A stretch of 64,000 bases of DNA from Lachnoclostridium sp. An181 (lineage in GTDB: Bacteria > Bacillota > Clostridia > Lachnospirales > Lachnospiraceae). A program made the translations under genes and the position numbers. Shown in pieces: positions 18,801 through 27,903 of the stretch (the first letter of the stretch is position 1; every line of letters starts with the position of its first letter). The stretch spans positions 80,243-144,242 of the forward strand of contig NZ_NFKJ01000006.1 of the NCBI RefSeq assembly GCF_002160325.1, in the 5' to 3' direction. Below the pieces are notes generated by a model that had not been told where the DNA came from, did no database searches, and was given only the letters and a program-made list of their open reading frames with translations.

Positions 18801-20331
18801 CATCATCCTGGCTGTCGCAATGTACAAATCCTGGCTTGACTCCTGCAACACCCCAGCGCTCAAAGTATTCAAACAATTCATCCGGAGTGAAACGGTAACG
18901 TCCTCCTTCTCCAGACATATCATCTGGGAAAAATCTTGTCCCGTTTACATAGAGAATAATACCGACACCTTTTTTGTTCGCATAGTCGCATGCAGCAGGA
19001 ATATCCAGGTCCACCTGCATGTTCCCTCCATCGCCCAAACTTCCATATTTATTGAATCCTTGCCCTCTCGTATAAAAACAACCTTCACCGTTTTTTAGAA
19101 AAGTATTTTCATATTCTTCCGGTCGTGCAAAATACTGTTCCTTAAGGATTTTATCACTCTCATACTTATCTGGCTCAAGTTTGGAAGGATCCAGACGTGG
19201 GTCACAGTTTGGATCATTTTCCGGGCCCTGCCATCCAGTATCTAAAAGCAAGTAGCGATAGCCACGTCTTGCAGCCTCATCCACAGCCTGTTCCAAAAAT
19301 TCATTGTTCAACGCGTTCGCGTCTCCGCCATTTTTATCACTATGCATCAAACGATTCGCAGATCCTGCCTCCACCCAATCAGAAAATGCATACGTGTTTT
19401 CATCTGCCGGTTCATTGAGAAGCTGGGAAAGCGTTGCATTTCCTGCCAGATCCGTCAAAGACTCTCCAATGACCATCACTCGCCAAGGAGACACGTCCGG
19501 TCCCGCAGGCGCTGTGCAATGTTTGCTTTCCAGGTAAGTTTCATTGGCGCGTACAGTAACGTCCCCTCCAAGTTTTACTTTTGCAGTTCTTGGATTGGAA
19601 CTGTCATTTTCCAATTTCAAGATAGAATAATTGTCCAAATTTGCCTCGCAGATTGTCATTGCATACCCGTTTTCATAAGTCAACGTCATCGGACGATAAA
19701 TATTCCCCCCTAAATTGTCAACCGAGGTCTTGGAGGGTTTTGTTTGATTCTGATCTATATGACGGTACGCATACGTTCCTTCCGGAAAGGCAAACTGCGT
19801 CTTTTCATCACTGCTGCCAATTATATAATCTTCTTTACCGTCCGGAACATCCGGCAGATCATAGCGAAATGCCACTCCGGTGTCGTAAATACGTGCCTCA
19901 ACCGTTAAAGTACCATTTTCATTCGTGAGCGGAATAACTGCTTCCTGATACTTGTCTTCCACGGACGCATAATCGCCCACCACCGGCTCCCATGGCTCAT
20001 TTTCCACATCTTTAATTTTCACTTCTCCCATGGAGAACCCATTTTCAAAACTTCCAATATCATTTGTATTCATTCCCAGTTTGGATTTTTCCACTAGATT
20101 ATAGCCATTGAGTGTAACCGTGTAATAAGGCGTTCCATCTTCCAGCCAAATTTTCATGGATAATCCGTCGTTCTCATCCGGTGATTCCAAAACGATTTCA
20201 TCTGCTTTTACATTTCTAGCTTCATCATTGGCAGATGAAAATCCATCTGCCGCCATAACAGGTGATGTCAACCCTAATCCCATTGCTGCAACAAGCAAAA
20301 AGGATATTGATCTTTTGATTCCATTTTTCAT
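15853..20331 (-). CDS. secreted multimodular GH97 glycoside hydrolase
   Basis: A 1492-residue exported alpha-glycosidase. Order: signal peptide (1-29, ending VMAADG); GH97 N-terminal, TIM-barrel and C-terminal domains (about 40-745); FIVAR-like helical repeats (about 760-895); NPCBM domain (about 900-1060); F5/8-type discoidin/CBM32 domain (about 1064-1195); three more FIVAR-like repeats (about 1200-1440); AKTGD-type sorting motif, hydrophobic helix and KRKNRK tail. Retaining GH97 enzymes carry Asp after the conserved Lys of the fourth strand (K-x-D-F); here it reads KPGF, so an inverting alpha-glucosidase-like mechanism is more likely (inference). SAEGIYGDE near residue 550 may supply a catalytic Glu. 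ATG 20331 follows GGAGG. Confidence 0.88.
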   Translation of the reverse strand: MKNGIKRSISFLLVAAMGLGLTSPVMAADGFSSANDEARNVKADEIVLESPDENDGLSMKIWLEDGTPYYTVTLNGYNLVEKSKLGMNTNDIGSFENGFSMGEVKIKDVENEPWEPVVGDYASVEDKYQEAVIPLTNENGTLTVEARIYDTGVAFRYDLPDVPDGKEDYIIGSSDEKTQFAFPEGTYAYRHIDQNQTKPSKTSVDNLGGNIYRPMTLTYENGYAMTICEANLDNYSILKLENDSSNPRTAKVKLGGDVTVRANETYLESKHCTAPAGPDVSPWRVMVIGESLTDLAGNATLSQLLNEPADENTYAFSDWVEAGSANRLMHSDKNGGDANALNNEFLEQAVDEAARRGYRYLLLDTGWQGPENDPNCDPRLDPSKLEPDKYESDKILKEQYFARPEEYENTFLKNGEGCFYTRGQGFNKYGSLGDGGNMQVDLDIPAACDYANKKGVGIILYVNGTRFFPDDMSGEGGRYRFTPDELFEYFERWGVAGVKPGFVHCDSQDDELYMQQVVEAAARHHLVLTVHDKWVPSGIERTYPNLLSAEGIYGDEEKGNVSIPEDISTIFTRTIQGPADHTFCWPGKATKGYALASPLMFRTGVNLLFWYTNTMEIPEKDKSVVDFFDNMPATWKNTLYLEGKMQEYATIARQSFADTKNDGTVIPSRWYIGSLSAVDRTLNIPLDFLDEGQYVAEIYFDGSDADPNAGFNSSSKETQTLLKEVYLVDRDTTLIYNMKEKYGYSVRLTKAEDFGDVSEIPSYDKAALQNLLRTVDALETPGYETETWRVLQKKKETAQAVMDNTAATEEEISQALAILNQAYNTYNLTVPLMDAISETNHLVPGYYTKESWAVLEKAVEKGETLLENAQPEQSEIAAATKEIQDALKNLVEDLMATKELAAYVSDLDYDSEKSWNGDTYDPSTGEGNKMDKVQKDKNRDGSDMHLIIGGKTQTYEKGMGMDAPGELYYDLTDKGYEFFEATVGVDATKQDKSNGMTFYVYGDGKLLKETVITGSKEPQKISVPIAGVKELVLATDPNGNSSHDWADWADAKFMTVKNSEGNYDYINVALNKSVEVTSIEKPENDKSYINDGNDSTRWAASSSNYPQSAVIDLGEEYNLLQFVTNFYNKNADRYYTYKIYTSNDKETWQLVVDKNDNTNAGLNKDRAPENTKGRYVKLEVTGSSNTSAYASVFEFQAIAATEKPEELRLDILQYAIELAKKADTEGVIDSVKATFEQALADAENMLEDVNEGVTGITQIDVDTCWQNLIKAMQYLSFKQGDKADLEKVVALAADIEGRLDSYLDDGKQVFIDALKAARETLEDGNAMQEEVNQAWRGLLEAMANLRLKPDKSALEILINEASALSEDAYEAESFGAMRTALARAQEVFADENADQKTVTAAEENLKDAVAKLVSVSEDRKTEKNDILKTAQGKQANAGQNDTSAASDHADKNASVKSAKTGDTSLAVLYVLICMGAISSAAVMGVMKRKNRK

Positions 20332-20580
20332 CTTTTCTTTTTCCTCCTTGTAAAAATTTTCATTCCTTAAATCCCACTTGCCACCTCCTTTGCGGGACAT
20401 TACTGCTTTTTATAAAGTTACTATATATTCTATTTTAGTATAATCACAAATTATCTGTTAATAAATACAATATTTCACTTTGTTATTATAATATTCTATT
20501 TATTGATAATATAGTTCAATTTTTTAGCAAAATAATCCAACTTTTCATTTTTAGAAAACTATCACCTTCATTTCCTTGAC

Positions 20581-20614
20581 AAAAAAAGGCACAAGAATCT
20601 AGTTCCTGTACCTT
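20581..20614 (-). terminator. terminator after the DnaJ-family gene
   Basis: On the minus strand AAGGTACAGGAA pairs with TTCTTGTGCCTT (two G-U type mismatches), followed by seven T. Confidence 0.75.
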
Positions 20615-20648
20615 AAAATAGTTTCTTATATCAAAAATATTTTTTCTT

Positions 20649-21632
20649 TCATGCCACGTGACTCTTTCTTCCTGTTCCACATGTCTTCTCAAATTCTCTT
20701 AATTTCTGCTCTGCCTCTTTGTTTAAGTTTACCGGAACCTGAATCTGGACTGTCACGTACTGATCTCCGTGCACATTTGGGTTGCTCATGGAAACAATTC
20801 CTTTCCCCCTCAGCCGGATTTTCGTACCGGACTGTGTTCCCTTTTTGATCTTACACAACACTTTTCCACTTAATGTCTCCACCATCGTTTCACCGCCAAG
20901 CACCGCGGTCACAAATGGGATTGACACACTGGAATACACATCCATGCCTTTTCTCTCAAATCCAGGTTTAGTGGCAACTGTCACCTTCAAAAACAAATCT
21001 CCGGGACTGCCGCCGTTTACTCCCGGCATGCCCTTTCCCCTTAAACGAATACTTTTCCCTGTGTCAATTCCTGCGGGGATGTGTACCTTCAACGACTGTA
21101 CACTTCCATCCTCTCTCTGCAGCTGAACCACTTTTTCACATCCAAAGGCAGCCTCGTCAAATCCAACCGTAATTTCACTTTGGATATCTGATCCCTTTTG
21201 CCGGAATGTTTTTCTGCCAAAACCCCGATCAAAATGACTCCCGGATGGTCCTTTTCCGTGAAAGACATTTCCAAACAGATCATCAAAAATGTCACCCATA
21301 TCACTGCCTTCAAAATGATACTCACGATATCCGCCGCCCTGATTTCCAAACCCACCAAAATCTCCATAATTTCCATATCCGCCCTGTGCGCTTGTACCGC
21401 TTCCATCAAAAGCTGCATGACCAAATCGGTCATACATTTTTTTCTTTTCCGGGTCACTCAACACACCATATGCTTCTGTCACTTCTTTAAACCGCTGCTC
21501 TGCACTGGCATTGCCGCCGTTTGTATCCGGATGATATTTCTTCGCCAATTTTCTATAAGCTTTTTTAATCGTATTTTCATCCGCATTTTTATCTACGCCA
21601 AGCACTTCGTAATAATCTCTTTTTGCTGTCAT
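20649..21632 (-). CDS. DnaJ-family co-chaperone (CbpA-like, no zinc finger)
   Basis: J-domain co-chaperone that would stimulate a DnaK ATPase. The 327-residue protein has a J domain with HPD ([10 protein letters not shown] near residue 35), a Gly/Phe-rich region (about 80-140) and the two C-terminal substrate-binding beta domains (about 155-315) but lacks the four CxxCxGxG zinc motifs of DnaJ, so it is CbpA-like. The GTG at 21647 is too close to the ribosome site; ATG 21632 gives the usual [12 protein letters not shown] start. No dnaK or grpE is nearby. Transcribed in line with degV but separated by a terminator. Confidence 0.9.
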   Translation of the reverse strand: MTAKRDYYEVLGVDKNADENTIKKAYRKLAKKYHPDTNGGNASAEQRFKEVTEAYGVLSDPEKKKMYDRFGHAAFDGSGTSAQGGYGNYGDFGGFGNQGGGYREYHFEGSDMGDIFDDLFGNVFHGKGPSGSHFDRGFGRKTFRQKGSDIQSEITVGFDEAAFGCEKVVQLQREDGSVQSLKVHIPAGIDTGKSIRLRGKGMPGVNGGSPGDLFLKVTVATKPGFERKGMDVYSSVSIPFVTAVLGGETMVETLSGKVLCKIKKGTQSGTKIRLRGKGIVSMSNPNVHGDQYVTVQIQVPVNLNKEAEQKLREFEKTCGTGRKSHVA

Positions 21633-21717
21633 ATCCAACACCTTCACTTTCCATTCCCAAGACAGTGTTTCAAACTGCCAATTCTACAATGTTTCCAAGA
21701 AAGGTCCTATTTTGTAA

Positions 21718-21742
21718 AATTCCTCCGGAAATCCGGAGGAAT
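21718..21742 (-). terminator. terminator after degV
   Basis: Perfect 11-bp stem ATTCCTCCGGA/TCCGGAGGAAT with a two-base loop and TTTTAC on the minus strand. Confidence 0.7.
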
Positions 21743-21792
21743 GATTTGTTCTATATATAATATAACAGCAATAACATTAGGTGTCAAGTAAA

Positions 21793-22662
21793 TTATTTTA
21801 CTTCTTTTCCATAGAATATAAGCCCTACTACGCCCGGACCTGCATGCGTTCCAATACTTGGGCTGACATCATTGATGATTACCTTTTTAAAGCCAAGCTG
21901 ATTCACCAATTCTTTGACATAAACTGCATCTTCCATACAATCCCCATGGACGATCCCTACAATTCTGTCTTTCCCATAATTGTCCAGTTCAAGAGCTTGT
22001 TCCATGTTGGACACAAGTGCTTTCAATGCTTTCTTTCTGCCCCGCACTGTGCCAGAGGACTGCAGTTGCCCTTCTTTTGTCACACATAAAAGCGGCTTGA
22101 TATTGATCACACTTCCCACGATTGCCGTTGTCTTTGAAATTCTTCCTCCCCTTTGCAGGTGGTGAAGGTTGTCCACCGTAAACCAGACATTGACATGTTC
22201 TCTCTCTGCCATCAAAAGCTCATATGCCTGCTCCAAGCTTTTTCCCTCTTTTTGCAGCTCCACTGCGCGGTACACAGATACGCCTTCCCCAAGAGATGCA
22301 TTCAGGGAATCAAACACCAAAATCTTCCTTTCAGGATACTTGTCCATCAGCTGACGAGCCTCAACCATGACATTGTTGCAGCTGCCGCTAAGAGCGCTTG
22401 AAAATGCGATATGCAAAATGTCCTTACCTTCCTTTAATATTGTCTCAAATTTTTCGTGAATGACCGCCGGATTATTTGCCATTGATTTGGGCAATTCTCC
22501 CTTTCTCATGGTTTCATAAAATTCTTTTGGGGACATGTTCTTCTCATCCCCAAATACCTCTTCACCAAAGGAATAATATTGCGGTATGATCGGAATGTTG
22601 TGCTCTGCAATAAATTCCGGCCGCAAATCGGAGTTGGAATCCGTTGTAATCCTATAATCCAT
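21793..22662 (-). CDS. DegV family fatty-acid-binding protein
   Basis: DegV-like protein (about 289 residues) that binds a fatty acid; related FakB proteins present it to the kinase FakA for phosphorylation and use in phospholipid synthesis. Motifs: TTDSNSDL at the start, FSSALSGS near 85-92 and the GRISK-containing stretch LQRGGRISK near residue 168, ending with the GTHAGPGVVGL segment. No fakA lies in the window. ATG 22662 follows AGGAGAG. DegV proteins often occur in several copies in this family, so which fatty acid it takes cannot be told. Confidence 0.9.
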   Translation of the reverse strand: MDYRITTDSNSDLRPEFIAEHNIPIIPQYYSFGEEVFGDEKNMSPKEFYETMRKGELPKSMANNPAVIHEKFETILKEGKDILHIAFSSALSGSCNNVMVEARQLMDKYPERKILVFDSLNASLGEGVSVYRAVELQKEGKSLEQAYELLMAEREHVNVWFTVDNLHHLQRGGRISKTTAIVGSVINIKPLLCVTKEGQLQSSGTVRGRKKALKALVSNMEQALELDNYGKDRIVGIVHGDCMEDAVYVKELVNQLGFKKVIINDVSPSIGTHAGPGVVGLIFYGKEVK

Positions 22663-22805
22663 ATTATCTACTCTCCTGTTCATTTCTTTTTTCTTTTAAA
22701 ATGATTGTGTTTAGTTCTTTCAATAGTATTGATATGTTTTTCTTGCATCTGATACTCTAAGACTCTTCTTTTCCCTTCTTCCGGCAAACTGAACCGCTCC
22801 ATAAA

Positions 22806-24578
22806 CTATCTTACTTCCGTATTTTTTGCACCGGCATACTCTAAGGCCAGCCCAACCGTTTCCTGATGCAGCCGTTTGACCTCTTGTTCCAGTTCTGCTT
22901 TGATCTGTTCCTCCGCTGTTCTGAATCCTGCCGTGCCAATCCCATTGCTTACACCGGTTCCATAGAATGGCTTGACACTTGTAAGCAAGCTTGCGATTCT
23001 TTCTTCATATTCCTTGTTTTCCCTTTTCATCTGACGCAGTTTTCGCACATCACTGATCGCCTCAGCCATCACCTGAAATCTGGGAGACATCCTTACCCTT
23101 GTGTTTTCTCCCTCATATTCTCCCGGATATACGAAAAACATATCTCCAGCCTCAAAATATGGATGTGCGTTATCTTCCAATGGTTTTTCACACCATGCGT
23201 CATAGGCCCACTTTAGGAACCCATCCGTCCCGCAGGATTCAGCATACCAGATCGTCCATGCAGCCTCTCCTGGGTCACTCATTGAAAAAATTCCGGGATA
23301 ATCCCCGATCATACTGTAAATACTCGTAAGTTTCCCTTGTGCCCGCCTCTTGACTGTCACGTCCCGGAAAAGAGACAGAGGAATCTTATCTTCCTGTATA
23401 CTGGAGATATGGGGTGTCACAGTAAACAGCCTGTCCCATATTTCTTTGTTGTAGTGTTCCACAGCGCCACCTACCTTCAATGATTTCCCTTTCTCATTTT
23501 GAATACTCTCAATCAAACCCAACGCTGTTTCCATTTCCGTCATCGGCCTCTCATCCATGGCAAGTATGATCCGTTCAAACCATCCCTTTTGTTCCAGATG
23601 TTTTACAAAATCTTTTAGAAAGGACTCCCAGGCATTTTTCCAGATTTGTGTCCCCGGCGCTGCCTTTTGTACTTTTTCCTCCCCGTCTTGCGTATACCGC
23701 AAAATATTTTCCCACGGAACAATCGAATAGCATTCTATATAAGAGACCTTGACTTCCCGAAATAAAAATTCTGCCCATTTATCAAAGTCATGATAGTCAA
23801 ACTTCCATGTCTTCCCCTCTTTTTTCCATTTTACCATGGAAGGATACTCACAATAAGTCTGGTGATACCAGGGCTCTTCCACAATCGAGGCAGTCCCTGT
23901 TTTCCCGCCGTTTTCTATGTAGGGTTTCATCTGGTTTTTCATAATAGACAGATGCTCGTCGGAAAAGGGAGTAACATGATAGTAATCTGCACTTGCATAA
24001 GGATACTGCCATAAATTCAGGTAATAATCCTCCGATTCTTTCAATATCAGATTCAAAACCCTGATATTCAAAATCAGCTCCAGTTCCTCGCCGTTTCCAA
24101 GAAAAATCTTAATTTTCCCCTTATAAATACCGGGGATTGCGTTTTTTGATACAGTAACTGTAATCCAAACCGGCTGTACCACGTTTCCACCTGTTTCTAA
24201 CATCAGGTTTTCCTCTATATCCGGCCCGTAAATAACATCTGCACTGTAACTCCTATTCCCCTCAGGCACTTCCGGCAATTCAAATGGACGGGGATTCGGT
24301 ATCCAGTTGCTGCCTGTATAGGTACTGATATATTTTTGAAAACTAGCTTTCACCAGGATTTCTGCTGCTTTTTTCCCTGTTTCATCAACAACCTCTGTAA
24401 CTGTAATATGCGCCTCTTTGATTCCTCTCTCCGCAAGAAGTATGGCTGCAGCATTTCCCCTGTCGTTTTTCCACAGCACCATACTATTTTCTGTATTTAC
24501 ATGCTTTGCATACGCATGGTATTGCTTTGGATCTGCCAGCCTTTCTTTTGAAATATAAGTGCAGCACGCTTTCATCAT
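22806..24578 (-). CDS. GH123/DUF4091-like glycosidase
   Basis: A 590-residue protein of the DUF4091 family related to GH123 beta-N-acetylgalactosaminidases. An N-terminal beta-sandwich (about 1-175) precedes a barrel (about 185-560). GH123 enzymes use an adjacent Asp-Glu pair in substrate-assisted catalysis; MDERP near residue 345 fits this pair. Unlike secreted relatives it has no signal peptide, so it would act inside the cell on imported sugar or the call is only distant. GGGAAAGGA touches the first ATG (24587); ATG 24578 has proper spacing. No sugar transporter is adjacent. Substrate unproven. Confidence 0.7.
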   Translation of the reverse strand: MMKACCTYISKERLADPKQYHAYAKHVNTENSMVLWKNDRGNAAAILLAERGIKEAHITVTEVVDETGKKAAEILVKASFQKYISTYTGSNWIPNPRPFELPEVPEGNRSYSADVIYGPDIEENLMLETGGNVVQPVWITVTVSKNAIPGIYKGKIKIFLGNGEELELILNIRVLNLILKESEDYYLNLWQYPYASADYYHVTPFSDEHLSIMKNQMKPYIENGGKTGTASIVEEPWYHQTYCEYPSMVKWKKEGKTWKFDYHDFDKWAEFLFREVKVSYIECYSIVPWENILRYTQDGEEKVQKAAPGTQIWKNAWESFLKDFVKHLEQKGWFERIILAMDERPMTEMETALGLIESIQNEKGKSLKVGGAVEHYNKEIWDRLFTVTPHISSIQEDKIPLSLFRDVTVKRRAQGKLTSIYSMIGDYPGIFSMSDPGEAAWTIWYAESCGTDGFLKWAYDAWCEKPLEDNAHPYFEAGDMFFVYPGEYEGENTRVRMSPRFQVMAEAISDVRKLRQMKRENKEYEERIASLLTSVKPFYGTGVSNGIGTAGFRTAEEQIKAELEQEVKRLHQETVGLALEYAGAKNTEVR

Positions 24579-24758
24579 GATATCCATTCCTTTCCCTGAA
24601 TATAACTAAGCAACACTCTTTGTCCATTAATATCAGTATAAGAGCCGTCAAAGATAAATTCAATACTATATCAGCTGCACAATTTATTTATGCAGTATGT
24701 AAGTACACTGGCAGGCGTCTTTGCGATCCGTTCCTGCCAATATACATTTTCTCATCAT

Positions 24759-25376
24759 CTATCGTGTCTGCCCGTTTTCCAGCACACGTATATAGTGGTT
24801 GGCTTCCCTGAGTATATGATCTGACAGAAACGGAAGAATGATAGAAGAAATCTGACAGTCCAGGATCCCCTATGTGCCAGCTGCTTTAAAATCGCGGTAT
24901 TTCAATGTTTCTCTTAATATTCTTTCACTCATGTTATTGGCACGTGAATCCTGCCGGCATGCCATTTCAAGAAGTTTTGCATAATCTTTCGAAAAATTGT
25001 GGGCTGTTTCGTACAAACTCTGATAGCAAATATTCCTATTTCCAAGCAGCTGCTCTACGATTTCACGGTACAACTTGGTTTCCCGGATAATATGCTGGAT
25101 GAGAAACGGATAGCTGGCAGTAAAAAGCTGCCCGTTGTTTACTTTGCCAAGTATACACTCCTTAAAGTGGATGAATTCATTCAGCAGACGGAATGCGCGT
25201 TCATCGATTCTCATAACCGACTGAAACAGAGAACGATTTTCATGCCGTATATGACTGCATTCCAATTGCCGTGTCATTTCTGTAATTTTGCTGTTAATAG
25301 GAATTCCGGTTAATGCCTCTGTCTTCTTTTCGGCAAAAAGGGTAAACTCGGTAACCATCTTGCGCGCAATAAACTT
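24759..25376 (-). pseudogene. DUF2935 family gene, frameshifted
   Basis: The main frame (24870-25358) encodes 162 residues resembling the middle of DUF2935, a helical, ferritin-like family of unknown function from Clostridia and Bacilli (VTEFTLFAEKKTEALTGIPI, ILRETLKYRDFKAAGT). It stops where the family continues. In another frame directly after this, 24759-24870, the expected next segment is present (ILPFLSDHILREANHYIRVLE), so at least one frameshift broke the gene. Codons upstream of the ATG (FAKFIARK) also fit but are preceded by a stop, and the N-terminal half is missing. Non-functional remnant. Confidence 0.75.
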
Positions 25377-25494
25377 CGCAAATTATTACTTCCCGGCTTT
25401 TCCACACGACGCAGTCCGAACTGCTTTATAGCTTATTTTCTCTTTTCCCGATAATCAGGACACTTTCTGGAGATTTGTTTTGTCTCCCTGCATT

Positions 25495-26020
25495 CTATAC
25501 ATTTACCTGGCAAGCCACTTCTTCTCCTTTTACACAGTTTGTGAAATAACGTCCTTCCACACCATCCTGTGTCGGATAAATCTGCGGCGTCATAGATGCC
25601 AGAGTTTCCTGTGCAACCTTCCGAACCGGATTCATTCCCTCAAGATCAACTTGTGCTGTCTGCGGCTCATAATCAAAACGAACACAGTCAAAGTCCGCAT
25701 AAATTTCTTCGCTTCAGTTTTGGCTGCCCGTAGATACTGTGATTCCAAATTTCGGATGTTCATAATTTGCAGCCGTTGTACCAAGGTTTATCCATAAAGT
25801 TCTGTCCGGGCTTGCACAACCGGTGAAAGTATGTCCCACTTTCTTTTTTCTCAGATCAATAGTCAGTGTGTCCCCAAATATTTTTTTGATTTGGTTTCCT
25901 GACACTTCCTATTTCCTGAAAACGCATAAAGGTTTTATTGTCAATATAAATTTTATCACCGACATTGTGGAATGCTGTTTTCGACTTGCGGATCAAATAT
26001 CGAACCAATCGGCTATGCAA
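25495..26020 (-). pseudogene. unidentified decayed coding sequence
   Basis: Reading the minus strand in shifting frames gives a coherent-looking protein tail: about 60 residues including VGHTFTGCASPDRTLWINLG, then a frame change near 25715-25720 to about 70 residues including RFDYEPQTAQVDLEGMNP and ending at a stop near 25497. A third frame supplies similar-looking residues before it. The codons are protein-like but broken by at least two frame changes. I do not recognise the family. It lies between a DUF2935 pseudogene and a LysR gene. Confidence 0.45.
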
Positions 26021-26032
26021 AAAGTTGTTCAT

Positions 26033-26905
26033 TCATAAAAAATTTTTGAGCTCTTTCAGAAATATCTCCGCCTCTCTGGAAAACACCTGGTTATGTTTCC
26101 AAATGATACGCATTGGAGACTCCATAGCTGGATGGATTGGACGGAAACACAAAATACTGTCGGAGCCTGTGTGTATCAATTTATCAAACCCCAGCGCATA
26201 TCCAACACCTTCTCTTACGAGGATGGACGCATTAAACAATAGGTCATAAGTTGCTGCTACGTTTAATTTTTCTTTATTTTTCCGAAACCAATCCGGCAGT
26301 TCACTTGTAATTCCCTGTCTGGAAAGAATCAGCGGAAGTTCCAAAAGCTCGTCCAGTTCAATCACATTTTTCGCAACCAGCGGACTGTCCTTTCTCATGA
26401 TCAGCCCCCAGTTATCTCTATACGGAATTTCCAGATGGGCATATTTAGAAACATCCACATTCTGGACAACAACCGCAAAATCCAGCAGCCCCTTATCCAG
26501 CCGCTCCGTCACTCTTTCTGCGTTTCCGCTGTATAAATGATACTGAATCTTCGGAAACCGCATCTGTACCTCCCGGATCGCTTTTGCTACGTAGGACATT
26601 CCTTCAGATTCTGCACAACCAATATAAATATCTCCCCCATCAAAATCATTCATCATTTCAAACTCTGCCGCTGTTTTGTCAACCATACTCAGGATATCTT
26701 CCGCACGTTTATATAATATTTTGCCTTCCTCAGTCAGATGGATATTATAATTTCCCCGAATAAAGAGTTTTTGTCCCAGTTCTTCCTCCAACCCTTTAAG
26801 CTGCCTGGATAAAGTAGGCTGTGTCACATGAAGGTTCTCTGCTGCCCGAGTCATGCTTCCTTCTTTTGCTGTTTCCATAAAATATCTTAAAACCCTGATC
26901 TCCAT
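26033..26905 (-). CDS. LysR-family transcriptional regulator
   Basis: LysR-type regulator of 290 residues: winged helix-turn-helix (1-60, with GSMTRAAENLHVTQPTLSRQ near 16-35) and a two-lobed effector-binding domain (about 90-290). It is divergent from a sugar O-acetyltransferase gene, and a flavodoxin remnant and a cyclophilin-like lipoprotein follow there; LysR genes of this type often control such oxidoreductase clusters. The effector is unknown. Start at ATG 26905, with AAGGAAGGG upstream; the longer frame begins without a ribosome site. Confidence 0.92.
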   Translation of the reverse strand: MEIRVLRYFMETAKEGSMTRAAENLHVTQPTLSRQLKGLEEELGQKLFIRGNYNIHLTEEGKILYKRAEDILSMVDKTAAEFEMMNDFDGGDIYIGCAESEGMSYVAKAIREVQMRFPKIQYHLYSGNAERVTERLDKGLLDFAVVVQNVDVSKYAHLEIPYRDNWGLIMRKDSPLVAKNVIELDELLELPLILSRQGITSELPDWFRKNKEKLNVAATYDLLFNASILVREGVGYALGFDKLIHTGSDSILCFRPIHPAMESPMRIIWKHNQVFSREAEIFLKELKNFL

Positions 26906-27018
26906 TCTCTTTTCCCTTCCTTGTATTCTTTTTACACCGTAAAATTTCAATTAACCTATGTCAATCATAGCAGGTACAGATATGCCTTTCAAGAATATCT
27001 GGTAATAATAAATAGGTA

Positions 27019-27048
27019 TTCGACATTACTAATGATCTTTTTTATAAT
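27019..27048 (+). promoter_or_regulatory. probable promoter of the acetyltransferase gene
   Basis: TTCGAC (27019-27024), 18-base spacer, TATAAT (27043-27048). The divergent spacer from LysR (about 180 bases) is where a LysR site would be expected. Confidence 0.5.
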
Positions 27049-27088
27049 AATCTTGTAAATCACAAACAAATGCAAGGAGGAATTTCCC

Positions 27089-27649
27089 ATGGAGACAAAA
27101 GAGTTTCTTTCATATATGGACAGCGGAAAGGAAGTAACCGCAGGCTCCGAAGTCCACCAGTACATGACAGAACTTTCCCAAAAGGCACTCCAAATTACGG
27201 CTGATTTAAACAATCGCTATCATACTCCGGAAGAACTTTTGACAATTATGAGAGACCTGACCGGAAGACATATCGATGAATCCTTTTCCATGTTCCCGCC
27301 ATTCTATACAGACTGCGGGAAAAACTTGAAAATCGGGAAACACGTTTTCATCAATTCCGGCTGTAAGTTTCAGGACCAGGGCGGCATCAGCATAGGGGAC
27401 GGCACACTGATCGGGCATAACGTTGTCCTCGCCACGCTCAATCACAGTCAGGATGCGGCAAAACGAGGAAACTTACTCCCCGCTCCTATCAAAATCGGAA
27501 AGAATGTCTGGATAGGTGCAAACGCAACAATCTGTCCCGGTGTAATTATCGGCGATGGGGCCATCATTGCCGCCGGAGCTGTAGTCAATAAAGATGTGCC
27601 TGATAATACGGTAGTCGGTGGTGTACCGGCAAAACTGATAAAAAAATAA
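27089..27649 (+). CDS. sugar O-acetyltransferase (Maa/LacA type)
   Basis: Acetyl-CoA-dependent transferase of the left-handed beta-helix family (186 residues). An N-terminal Maa helical domain (about 1-55) precedes hexapeptide repeats, including the NHSQD active-site loop with the catalytic His near residue 117 and the conserved [17 protein letters not shown] coil near 150, ending in [12 protein letters not shown]. The substrate is probably a maltose- or galactoside-type sugar. GGAGG precedes the ATG. It diverges from LysR and precedes a deleted flavodoxin gene. Confidence 0.93.
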   Translation: METKEFLSYMDSGKEVTAGSEVHQYMTELSQKALQITADLNNRYHTPEELLTIMRDLTGRHIDESFSMFPPFYTDCGKNLKIGKHVFINSGCKFQDQGGISIGDGTLIGHNVVLATLNHSQDAAKRGNLLPAPIKIGKNVWIGANATICPGVIIGDGAIIAAGAVVNKDVPDNTVVGGVPAKLIKK

Positions 27650-27667
27650 ATATACAGGAGCAAAGCA

Positions 27668-27869
27668 ATGAATAAAAAAATATTGATCATTTCTACAAGT
27701 TCACGCCTGGAGCCGTGCCGTAAGTGGACTGGAGGGCTGGATCGAATGTTTTGATAAGTCCCATCTTGCCGGCGTTGTTTTTGGAGGCGGCGTTACAAAT
27801 CCCGGAGAAATCAACGAGAACCATTCAGCTATGAAAAAAGCGTATGAAATGGGAAAAGAGCTTTCATAA
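27668..27869 (+). pseudogene. flavodoxin/NADPH-dependent FMN reductase, internally deleted
   Basis: An intact ribosome site (AGGAG) and start encode MNKKILIISTSSRLEP, the usual first strand and phosphate loop of a flavodoxin-like reductase, but the frame then ends early. About 25 bases further, another frame gives a typical C-terminus (GWIECFDKSHL, then GVTNPGEINENHSAMKKAYE and MGKELS before a stop at 27869). The middle, normally over 100 codons, is missing. A deletion remnant between the acetyltransferase and cyclophilin-like genes. Confidence 0.75.
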
Positions 27870-27903
27870 AAAATTTTCTGTTATTTTGAAGGAGTGGCCA
27901 CAA

